64,000 nt of DNA from Pomphorhynchus laevis (lineage: Eukaryota; Acanthocephala; Palaeacanthocephala; Echinorhynchida; Pomphorhynchidae), in contig WNNJ02001103.1 in the NCBI GenBank assembly GCA_012934845.2, positions 1 through 64,000 of the forward strand, read 5' to 3'. Of the stretch, positions 55,251 through 64,000 are shown one piece after another. Both the position numbers and the translations under genes were made by a program. The notes below the pieces were generated by a model, which made no database searches, had not been told where the DNA came from, and was given only the letters and a program-made list of their open reading frames with translations. How positions within the stretch are numbered: the stretch's first letter is position 1; each line of letters begins with the position of its first letter.

Positions 55251-56061
55251 AAAAATGAGACAGCAGTAAAAATCAGACATCAGTAAAGATATCAAAAAAA
55301 TTCAGGAATCCGGAAATTGTTTTACTTATAAAAATTGACTTAAAAAACTTCGTCTTTCTCTGTGTTTATCGCAAATTAATACGAAAAAATAGTTTTTTTA
55401 AGCGGCCGATTTTTATAGTGCAGGTTTATTGAAAATTAAAATAAAGAAAAATGAAAGTATGATCAATGTCAATAGATTGATGTTGATGTGGGGAAAGTTT
55501 TAGAGACTTAGAATAATTGAATCAATTATTAAGGGACAAAAAAGTGGGGAAACTTGTTTGAAGGATGGAAAGGAGACAGTTGAAAAAGGAACGCCATCCA
55601 CAGTTTGAGGAAAATGACTTTGATATTATAAAATGATTTTGGTATTAAGTATATACGGTGATAGGTTTCAAAGATAACATCCATTTGATAGATATGATAA
55701 TGTGTGCATATTTTTACGTATTTAAGATAGGTGCTCGAAAACCATTATCGACTAAACTATATCACATGTAAAAACAAATACCAATATTTGTAAGGTATTA
55801 ATAAATACATTACAAATAATAATACAAACACTTACTCAATCTTTTATTTTACTTACAGGATATCTTAGGCGCAGTAGATTTACAGGTTAATCAAATGTTT
55901 AAATTTTCGACAAAATTACGATTTTAAAATATTAATAAAATTCAAAAAATAGTTTCTTTAAATACAAAAAAGAGAGAAACACTAACACGATAACATATAA
56001 CATATAACATTAAAATTAGCTTAATTCATATATTAATATATTTATTTGGAGTATAAAAATA
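55251..56061 (+). other. 3' flank of membrane-protein gene, no gene seen
   Basis: AT-rich sequence. TAATAAATACATTAC near 55797 might hold the polyadenylation signal. Nothing else supported. Confidence 0.4.
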
Positions 56062-57440
56062 GGCAACATTTCCGAAAGGCGGACACAGCTAGGCAAGAAA
56101 AACATAATAAAAAACGAAAGACCATTATTAGACATTTGAAAAACATCTTTCATTTTTTTGCAGCATAGTGTAGGTAAAGTTTAAAATTAAAATTTATTTT
56201 TTCCAAAAAAATAAAATTTGAATATTTTTCAAGTAAGTATTCAGATTAGTTAAAAATTATCACACAATGATAGCACATTATGTATCTACACCACGTATAA
56301 GTTTTAGCTCGATACGACGTATATTACGCTTCAGAGAAAATGTTCAATTTTTTAAACTTAAAAATATTAAAAAAATCGATATGATAACGCATACTTTTTT
56401 CATCTCACAACATCGACCATCTATCAATTAACATTTACACAAAAACTTATGAATTGATTTATCCAGTATGTTGAAAAAATTTAAATTTAAATTTTTTTAA
56501 TTAAAAAATAAATAAAATATATATTAAAAACTTTTTTTTCTTTACTATTACATATTTTAATTACAGTTTAAAATATCGTTTATAGCCATTCAACACATGC
56601 GTTGTCATCACGTAGCGGTCCGCTGATCAATGCGTGAAGATTCCAAACCATCTGAAAATCGTTCAAACACATTATAATTTCAATTTTCTCATTATTGAAG
56701 AAATAAAACCAGCGTTTAAAATTTTTTAAATTGTCAAAAATAATTTTTTTTAATTCAAGATAATAAAGTAATCATGCCAATTTTTTGTGGATACGTTGAT
56801 TTGTTGTAAGTTGGAAATAATAAGTTAAAAATGATGATAGGATATCATACCAAAGTGCTTAAAAAGTATTTTGAAGTTCAAAACATTAAATTTTGTTTTA
56901 CAACGTAATACATGTTAAATCAATCTCAAACTTGAAAATAATGTCGATATTGGATTTGTAATCGTATTATAATAATATTGCAGTAAACAAACTACTAACA
57001 AGGGCAAATTTTAATTATTTTTTAATTAAAAAAATTTAAATTTAAATTTTTTCAACATACTGGATAAATCAATTCATAAGTTTTTGTGTAAATGAAAAAA
57101 GTATGGGGTTATCAAATCGATTTTTTTAGGAAAAAATATTTTTATGTTCAAAAAATTGAACATTTTCTCTGAAGCGTAATATACGTCGTATCGAGCTAAA
57201 ACTTATATGTGGTGTAGATACATAATGTGCAATCATTGTGTGATAATCATTAACTAATCCGAACACTTACTTGAAAAATATTCAAATTTTAATTTTTATG
57301 AGAAAAAATTAATTTTAATTTTAAACTTTACCTACACCATGCTGCAATAAAATGAAAGATGTTTTTCAAATGTCTAATAATAATCTTTCGTTTTTTATAT
57401 TTTTTTTGCCTAGTTGTGTCCGCCTTTCGGAAATGTTGCC
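56062..57440. mobile_element. Foldback element with about 450-bp inverted arms
   Basis: GGCAACATTTCCGAAAGGCG at 56062 mirrors CGCCTTTCGGAAATGTTGCC ending at 57440. Pairing continues through GCAGCATAGTGTAGGTAAAG, GATACGACGTATATTACGC and CATACTGGATAAATCAATTC to about 56520 / 57005, with small indels. The 485-bp centre has no gene. The flanks are AT-rich and no convincing target duplication was identified. It is probably a non-autonomous DNA transposon; superfamily unknown. Apparent short open frames in the right arm are not genes. Confidence 0.86.
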
Positions 57441-57761
57441 CATATTATTTGTAATTATTCGAATAATGCTTTTGGTGGTATTTATTTCATATATCCAACA
57501 GGAAAGCACACAGAAAAGAATTTATTCGTCAATTTACCGATACGGCAACGTCATTAATTATTCAAAAAGCAATAATATAACAATTTTGTAGGAACGAAAT
57601 AATGCACTATCAGCTACCTCACTTTTTAGAAAAAATGAGAAGATTACCGTCTGTTAGTTTAAAGTGACATGCCGAAATGAGTCCGACGAGTTTTAAGTTT
57701 GTTCATCAAATTTAAAATTGCTTAGTCCATACGAAATCAACAATATTAATACTTCAAATAA

Positions 57762-58450
57762 ATATAATTTTAAGTTGATATACATGTGCAGTCATTGTTA
57801 CCATTGAACTTTTGATGGCTATGTTTATCCTTGATTTAATCATATATATGCCAACAATAGTACACAACATTTTAGAATTTTTTGGCCTGATCAGCTACTG
57901 ATCCAATACCTACATTTCACGTTTCAGCCCTTTTAATGTTGCCTTACCACCACTCAATTCGTCTGCTTTTATTGGCAGTAAGATTTAATGAAGGATTTTC
58001 GTATTACATTTTGCAAATTTAATTGAAATCATTTCTGATTTCAAATTAAATCAGCGTAAAACCTTTTATTACCGATGCGGATCTAATTTGAAATCAGAAA
58101 TGATTTCAATTAAATTTGCAAAATGTACGATGAAAATAGTTCATTCAATCTAATCTTAAATAAAGAAGACGAGTCCAATGATCGTCAGCCAACATTAAAA
58201 GGACCGAAACGCGAAACGTAGGTATTGGATAAGTGGCTGATAAGGTCAACCAATACTGAAATGAAGCGTACTGTTGTTAATGACAAATGTTATCGCTGTT
58301 CAATTGTCGATTACTTTCTGTTATATCATAGTAGATCATATATAATAAATATAATTTTAAGTTGATATACATGTGCAGTCATTGTTACCATTGAACTTTT
58401 GATGGCTATGTTTATCCTTGATTTAATCATATATATGCCAACAATAAAAT
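57762..58450. mobile_element. Foldback/MITE-like family, copy 3, bounded by 98-bp direct repeats
   Basis: Identical about 98-bp blocks (AAGTTGATATACATGTGCAG to ATATATATGCCAACAATA) lie at 57763-57861 and 58347-58445. Between them an inverted repeat centred near 58065 pairs TTTGCAAATTTAATTGAAAT with its complement and extends outward through the CTGATCCAATACCTAC / GTAGGTATTGGATAAG region. The combination looks like a foldback element flanked by a duplicated neighbour block. Related to 6.4, 8.4 and 60.1 kb. Confidence 0.75.
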
Positions 58451-58560
58451 AAAATTTGAATATTTTGTCATTGCTGCGCCTTTATATAGGATATACAATG
58501 ACATTTATACAATGACATTTTTATATCGAAAATGTCATTGCTGCGCCTTTATATAGGATA

Positions 58561-60025
58561 TTTATAGCATCATTATATTACGGTATAGTCCCGAATGCAT
58601 GGAAACGCTCTATCATTAAGCCGCTTAATAAGAAAGGTGATCGATCATGTGTAGATAACTACCGACCGGTTAGTTTAACCTCTGTATCGTGTCGTGTATT
58701 AGAGAGATTACTTTATCGGATAATCAGTAGCTACCTAGAATCATACAGGTTACTTTCTACTAATCAGCACGGATTCCGTAAAAACTGTTCCACAGTAACC
58801 AACCTTTTATTGGCACAGGAAAGTTGGGGTTCCATAGTGGATGAGGGGTATGCTGTCGATGTCATATTTTTTGACTTCTCCAAAGCATTTGATCATGTAC
58901 CCCATGACAAGTTGATTATGAAGATAAGTGCATTAAAAATCAATCCAATTATCATTCGTTGGATATGCAACTTTCTTTCTGGTCGCACATACCAGGTCGC
59001 CATTAACGGTACCCTTTCCGAGCATTATCCAGTTAATGCCGGTGTCCCGCAAGGGTCTGTATTGGGTCCTTTGCTGTTTTGTATTTTCATCAACGATCTA
59101 CCCAGTGTAATAAGTTCGCATTCATTATTATTTGCTGACGATTTAAAAATTTGGAGAGCCATCAAGTCGAATTATGATCGTAACATTCTTCAATCAGATA
59201 TTGACACGGTTCTTAAGTGGGCACGTTCTAATGGTCTGTCTGTTAATGCCTCGAAGTGCACTTGCATGCACATTCGATCACGTAATATTGTTCCAGTGCC
59301 GATATATCATCTCGGGGATCGAGTGATTAAATTGGTTTCGAGCTATAAAGATCTTGGCGTATTGATAACGGATGATTTCTCCACTCGCCAAAACACTGAG
59401 TACATTTGTTCGAAGGCCATGCGTATGGTTGGTTTCCTTCGCCGATCATTCAGCTATGTGAGTCCACGTTCTTTTAGAGTTCTTGCAAACGCTTTTGTAC
59501 TAAGTCATTTGTTATATGCTTCTCAATGTTCATACCCTCGAACCAGAGATGAGATTAATCGACTTGAGAAGGTGCTACGTAGGGCAACAAAATTAGTACA
59601 TTCTTTGAGAGAACTTCCTTACGAGGACCGTCTTCGGTCTTTAAATATGCAGTCATTATGTGATATTCGTGACTCGCGGGATCTGTGTCTTGTATGGGAG
59701 GTATTTCACAATGAACACCATGTGTTGCGTGGGCTCTTCAACATTCGATCAACTCGAGCTTTGCGAGGTCACTCGTTTTATCTTAGTCGCCAACGAATAG
59801 TACATTCTAGGACGATTCAATTTGGACAACGAATAATAAATTCATGGAATCGTTTAAGCGATGATATTGTAAATGCGGGAACTCGTGAGCTCTTTAAACG
59901 ACAGATTATTTTAAATTGTTAACTGATTTGTTTTTGATTTTCTCTTTTTCTTTTATTTTGACTATCGATTTGTCAGCAATTGTGAGCTATGCTCGTAACG
60001 TTGTCTACATAATAATAATAATATT
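58561..60025 (+). mobile_element. 5'-truncated CR1/Jockey-type LINE with intact RT frame
   Basis: Open without a stop from 58561 to 59922 (454 codons): VDNYRPVSLTSVSCRVLERL, NQHGFRKNCSTVTNLL, IFFDFSKAFDHVPHDKLI (motif A), NAGVPQGSVLGPLLFCIFIN (motif B), LLFADDLKIW (motif C, FADD), SYKDLGVLI, and the C-terminal WNRLSDDIVNAGTRELFKRQ. The endonuclease and ORF1 are absent (5' truncation). The 3' UTR is short and ends in an AATAATAATAAT tail near 60020. Lack of stops makes this the youngest LINE in the window. A 28-bp direct repeat (CATTGCTGCGCCTTTATATA) at 58472 and 58533 lies just upstream. Confidence 0.88.
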
Positions 60026-60030
60026 ACCAC

Positions 60031-60095
60031 GTTCCCCTGTTTCATTTGTGAATCAGAAAACAAAACATTACCTACCTTATCCTTAGAATTATATA
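60031..60095 (+). repeat. Direct repeat CCCCTGTTTCATTTGTGAAT, copy 1
   Basis: About 60 bp, over 90% identical to 61109-61168 (both continue AATCAGAAAACAAA and ACCTTATCCTTAGAATTA). The two copies bracket a foldback-family copy and an unassigned open frame. Confidence 0.82.
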
Positions 60096-60625
60096 TTTCA
60101 ATTGAAATTTTTGATCACACGGCACGTTGCTTTAATCCTATCTATAAGCTAACAGCAGTAGGCTACATTTCAATATTGGTAGTAAGCTCATCAGTTATTG
60201 ATCCAATACCTACGATTCACGTTTCGGTCCTTTAAATGCTGGCTGACGATGACTCGATTCGTCTGCTTAATTTACGATTAGATTGAATGAAAGACTTTTC
60301 ATCTTACATAGAAGTTCGTCTTACATTTTCAAAATGTAAGACAATTTAATGAAAGACTCATCTTACATTTAAAGCATCGTGAAGAAAAAAAAGTAATTAA
60401 AATTTCAATAGTACCAATGGCTGCACATTTATATCAACTTAAAATCAGAAAACAAACTATAGATGACTAGTTTGATAATATCAATTAATTTCAAAAATAG
60501 GTAGGTTTTCAAATTGAAGGTTAAATCTTCATCTACTATCGGTTATTTAATTTGAAATCAAAATGATTTCAATTAAATTTAAAAAATGTAACAGGAGTTT
60601 TTCATTCAATCTAAATATCAATAAA
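60095..60625. repeat. Foldback/MITE-like family, copy 4
   Basis: Contains CACGTTGCTTTAATCCTATC, GATCCAATACCTAC, CGGTCCTTTAAATGCTGGC, CTCGATTCGTCTGC and an inverted right part (TTGAAATCAAAATGATTTC). More rearranged than the 57.8-kb copy. Confidence 0.65.
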
Positions 60626-60754
60626 GCAGACGAGTATAAATAGTTGTAAAAATCAGGTTGTGTCCCAAAAAGGATTACATGCAGATTTTGATAAACATTC
60701 GGCTACATCCACCGCGGTGGAACAAAAGGCAATCGGCAAGGGGGAGCCGTTCTT

Positions 60755-60970
60755 TCCTTTGATAAAGCAAATATTAGTAATGCTGAAAAATTTAAGGGCT
60801 TGAATGCCGGCTGTATCAAGGACTGGCGGGATATTAGTTATTTTTATCGACGCTTGCATAGGTTTGAAGTTTATAACGCCAAGATGTGCCAGATGTTCTT
60901 TCTAGTACTCAATATAGGAGAGAGCAAGGCTAATGAGGAGGAAAACGAAATTCTCACCGCTGATTTATAA
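60755..60970 (+). other. Unrecognised open segment
   Basis: Plus-strand frame FDKANISNAEKFKGLNAGC followed by WRDISYFYRRLHRFEVYNAK and GESKANEEENEILTADL-stop. Its codon composition looks protein-like, but no family was recognised and there is no clear start. It may be an exon or TE remnant. Confidence 0.3.
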
Positions 60971-61108
60971 TCACGAATTGAGTCAAAGATGGCTGTTTTT
61001 ATATTGATCAACGAAATTCCGCAGACAAGTGTTAAATGTGTTTAAAGCTTTAATGGCGAAGTGAATTAAATGCTAACCATATTTTGCAGTTTCAGCACAA
61101 TGGGAAGT

Positions 61109-61170
61109 TCCCCCTGTTTCATTTATGAATCAGAAAACAAAGCATTACTTACCTTATCCTTAGAATTAGA
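61109..61170 (+). repeat. Direct repeat CCCCTGTTTCATTTATGAAT, copy 2
   Basis: Second copy of the block at 60031-60095. 61170-61400 shows nothing else. Confidence 0.82.
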
Positions 61171-61420
61171 ACGAATAAATGGTTGAGTTTTGGTGAAGAT
61201 AGGGATTTCCTTAGCAATTTTTTGCAGGTTAAACAATTCTTTTTGATCATCCGCACTGCACATTTTTTAAAATTTTTTAATTTTAATTACAAAAATATGT
61301 AAGTAAGGGTTTTATTAATAACTATATAACCAATAAAAGCTTTAAGAAATAAAAACATGCAAAAGACAACTTTAAACAAAAGCAGTTCAAGACGTGTATT
61401 TTGAAATCTTCAACTTATCT

Positions 61421-62030
61421 TTACGGCCTCAGGTCCAGAAGGATCTGAGTCCCTCGACCGCACCATCGCGCCGCCCTCTGACTGAACCATTCGTGGTCTC
61501 TCACACACCTAAGAGTCCAGTCAAAGCGGACTATGGTTGGTAATCTCGAGATGAGGAGCTTGAGAAACCTTAGTCTTTGTTCTGGGGACGTCCTCGTGAG
61601 AGGAAGACTAATTCTAATATATCCCAAGTACCCCAGAGGCGCACTTGGGTTATCCCATTCAATGACAGATGCTGGGTCTGCTTCAGAGCCCACCTAGCTT
61701 TCTTCAAGACACGTTTAAGTCTATTCAGGTCAGCTTTCGCCGACCAATTTACCGTAACGGTGAACCCCAGATATTTTACTCGATTCATGAAGATGGGGAG
61801 TGGTTAATGCTGCAAAATGGAGGAGAGTGCAGAGAGTGCTAGTATCATAAGTTTCTTTTTGGTGGCAGCGACGCCATGAAAGACTACCACCTGCGATTTA
61901 GAGGAGTTTAAATTAAGATTGGATGGGAACAACTGATCTTTTAATCTTAAAAAGTAACGGCTGATGTCAGAGATTACATCTTTGCACCTGCGTCCAGAGG
62001 ACAGGGATGTGGTATCAATTACAAAAATGT
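61421..62030 (-). pseudogene. LINE RT C terminus, family WFSR...LDLRP, copy 3
   Basis: Longest copy. Minus strand: SLSSGRRCKDVISDISRYF, FPSNLNLNSSKSQVVVFHG, a stop, FMNRVKYLGFTVTVNWSAKA (the YLG block after RT motif C), LKKARWALKQTQHLSLNG, then in a shifted frame LPTIVRFDWTLRCVRDHEWF and GTQILLDLRP-stop at 61421. It links the short tails at 41.4 and 48.1 kb to a real LINE RT. Inactive because of a stop and frameshifts. Confidence 0.76.
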
Positions 62031-62778
62031 TGCAGCAAGTATATTAACAATAATGAACTGGATCCATGTTGCACTGAAGCAAAATACGGTACTTAACGAT
62101 ATAAAACGCGAAAATTACGAGCGTAAACAAAATTTACAGCTCAACCTCATAATAAATGTACTAAGAGATATTAAAACGATGTGTTCAAATGCAATGCGAA
62201 TCAGAGCATCTTCATGGACCATAATACACGGAACAGTTGATAATCTTAGGCTGGAAACAAGATAATTCCAAAACGCAGTGAACAATAGATATAACCTGCC
62301 CTTAAAGCAACTTAACGATAAATGTTTGTGCAGTTCAACTAGCATCATCTAACAAGCTCTATCATGTAATGTGCAGGGTGTCACATTCACTCGACACATG
62401 ACTAGTCGAGTTCGCAAACCTAAGCAAGAATGCAGATCTAAGAACAGCGAAAGAACCAAAACTACAACCGGTTGTGAGGTAATACAGTTCGAGGCTATGA
62501 CTACATCAAGAAATTTAGACGCTAGAAGTGATCTTTTGATCAATAGATTGTTTGGTGAGGTAAAGAGTCGGTACTTGTATGTGTGTGTATTTAACTGTTA
62601 GGCTTCGATATATTTAGCGCACATTGTCGCAGAACCCTTTAAGTATCTGTCATAATCATTCCTTTAGTTGAACTATTTGTTAAACTATTTACTTATTATA
62701 ATATTTACATATTGTAGATTAATTCGAATAAAACCTCTTGTGTTTGATCTCTTTAATTTATTCGAATTGATTGTATCG
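62031..62778 (+). other. Region upstream of Gypsy Gag, possible LTR/leader
   Basis: AATAAAACCTCTTG at 62728 could be an LTR polyadenylation signal, but the LTR boundaries and primer-binding site were not identified. Short frames at 62053-62265 and 62371-62601 are unrecognised. Confidence 0.3.
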
Positions 62779-64000
62779 ATGGACAAACTTATAATTCCGC
62801 AACAATTCAACCTCGATCCGGATGCACCCGATGCCCAGGACGAATGGAATCACTGGCGTCAGAAGCTGCTGAACTTCGTCTCATTGCAGGGCACTGTAAC
62901 GGACGAACAAAAGAAGTTTGTGTTGGTGAACCTCTGTCGTCGCGACTGTCCAAATTAATCAAATATTCTCAATCGTTCGACTCGGCACTTGCCATCCTTG
63001 ACGAAAAGTTCCGCAAACCATTAAATACAGTTTTCACTCGATTTCAATTGCACACGTGTCGACAAGACAAAACTCTGACTATTCCGCAGTTTGTTAGAAA
63101 ACTCGAGGATTTGGCCGACAAGTGTAATTTTGAAAACGTCGACACTGACAACAATCGTCGAAGCCATATAATCTACGCCCTTGTCCAGGGACTTCTCAAT
63201 TCATATATTCGTGAGAGAATATTAGAATCAAACAAAACAAATTTCGATGAAATCGTTTTGATGGCTACATCTCTAGAGGCTGCCCAACAGCAAGCGGCAA
63301 TCTTCAATTCAAACGATGAGACAACAATGCTGGCAACTATTTCTGGAGGCAACAAAAATGAGACAAATGTTTCCGACGCTCTGGACGAGCAATCGATCAA
63401 AGCAGCATTGGGTAACAAAGACACCGAGTTGTGCTATTTTTGTGGTAACCGTTCCCATCCTCGTACTAAATGTCCTGCCCGTACTGTCACGTGCAACAAT
63501 TGTTCGAAACTGGGTCGCTTCGTTAAGGTATGCAAATCTAAAGGAAAATATTCTGCATCGACGGCGTTAGCGTTGTGTCTTTTGTCCCAATCAAATTCCG
63601 AAGAACGAACTTCAACTACTCATATCACTATCAATGGCCAACGAATTAATTGTCTACTCGATACCGGAAGCTCAGACAACTTCATAGATTCAAAAATTGC
63701 ACGAACATTAAAACTACAATTGTCACCTTGTCGCAAAACTGTCTATATGGCTTCATCGTCTTCCCAGACCACGATTACAAAGCAGTGTACAGTAGATATA
63801 GAACTGGAAAATAAGACATATCCGCACTGCCGCTTTTTGATACTGTCGTCTTTATGCTCTGAAGCCATACTGAGTAGAGAATTTATGAGAAGACATTAAT
63901 CGATTACATTCCCTTTTGGAGGAAATTTGCCTGGATTAACACTTGAAAGTGTAACACCTGCACCTGTTATTAACGTTCAACCACTAACACTATTTCCAAA
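62779..64000 (+). pseudogene. Gypsy-type LTR retrotransposon Gag-protease, cut by window end
   Basis: Starts MDKLIIPQQFNLDPDAPDAQ at 62779. A frameshift near 62925-62945 moves the reading to the frame continuing to 63896: capsid-like helices, two zinc knuckles and an aspartic protease core CLLDTGSSDNFID (about 63650). The first knuckle CYFCGNRSHPRTKC is intact. The second, CNNCSKLGRFVKVC, appears to have lost its His. A TAA at 63897 interrupts the frame, which then continues (SITFPFGGNLPG) to the window end, where RT would follow. It is a decaying transposable element. Confidence 0.82.

Overview
This is AT-rich animal (metazoan) nuclear DNA: spliceosomal GT-AG introns, some only 45-50 nt long, animal-type single-copy genes, and a very heavy load of eukaryotic mobile elements. 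The mix (Penelope-like elements of two kinds, several LINE lineages, a Merlin-type DNA transposon, a Gypsy-type LTR element, hammerhead-ribozyme repeats) suggests an invertebrate, possibly flatworm-like. The sequence alone does not settle the phylum. No tRNA, rRNA or CRISPR was found.

Host genes. (1) 3654-12713 (+): a complete seven-exon homolog of the nucleoporin/GATOR2 WD40 protein SEH1; the exons join in phase to 374 codons. (2) 17107-14784 (-): a neutral sphingomyelinase (SMPD2-like), convergent with SEH1. It has an N-terminal catalytic exon and a C-terminal exon carrying the SDHE motif and two membrane helices. (3) 26665-26255 (-): a small, extremely Cys/Gly-rich protein. (4) 43313-52614 (+): an unrecognised gene of at least three exons with TEs in a 7-kb intron. 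(5) 53919-55250 (+): a single-exon type I membrane protein with a signal peptide, a possible vWA-like fold, a Cys-rich region and one TM helix.

Mobile and repeat layout. 1-1660: a 443-bp satellite with a hammerhead ribozyme on the minus strand, ending in an inverted junction at the predicted self-cleavage site; a diverged single copy lies at 10.8 kb in a SEH1 intron. 1.9-3.1, 11.0, 17.7-21.7, 27.7-30.0, 40.4 and 45.4-50.7 kb: many decayed copies of one Penelope-like family with a structured 3' region. 18.28-19.54: a Merlin-like transposon with TIRs and an exact 8-bp target duplication. 22.4-24.9 and 56.0-57.4: long inverted-repeat (foldback) elements. 30.1-38.7: stacked LINEs, one AP-endonuclease type and one with a C-terminal restriction-like endonuclease. 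38.86-40.33: a Penelope element with RT and GIY-YIG parts on opposite strands. 53.07-53.81: a 461-bp hammerhead unit in partial tandem (retrozyme-like). 58.56-60.03: a 5'-truncated LINE with an intact RT frame. 61.4-62.0: a LINE tail. 62.78 to the window end: a Gypsy-type Gag-protease running off the edge.

The most unusual content is the density of hammerhead-type motifs in separate repeat families, plus the odd Cys/Gly protein and the unclassified membrane protein. All catalytic and structural claims are read by eye and need covariance-model or profile searches.
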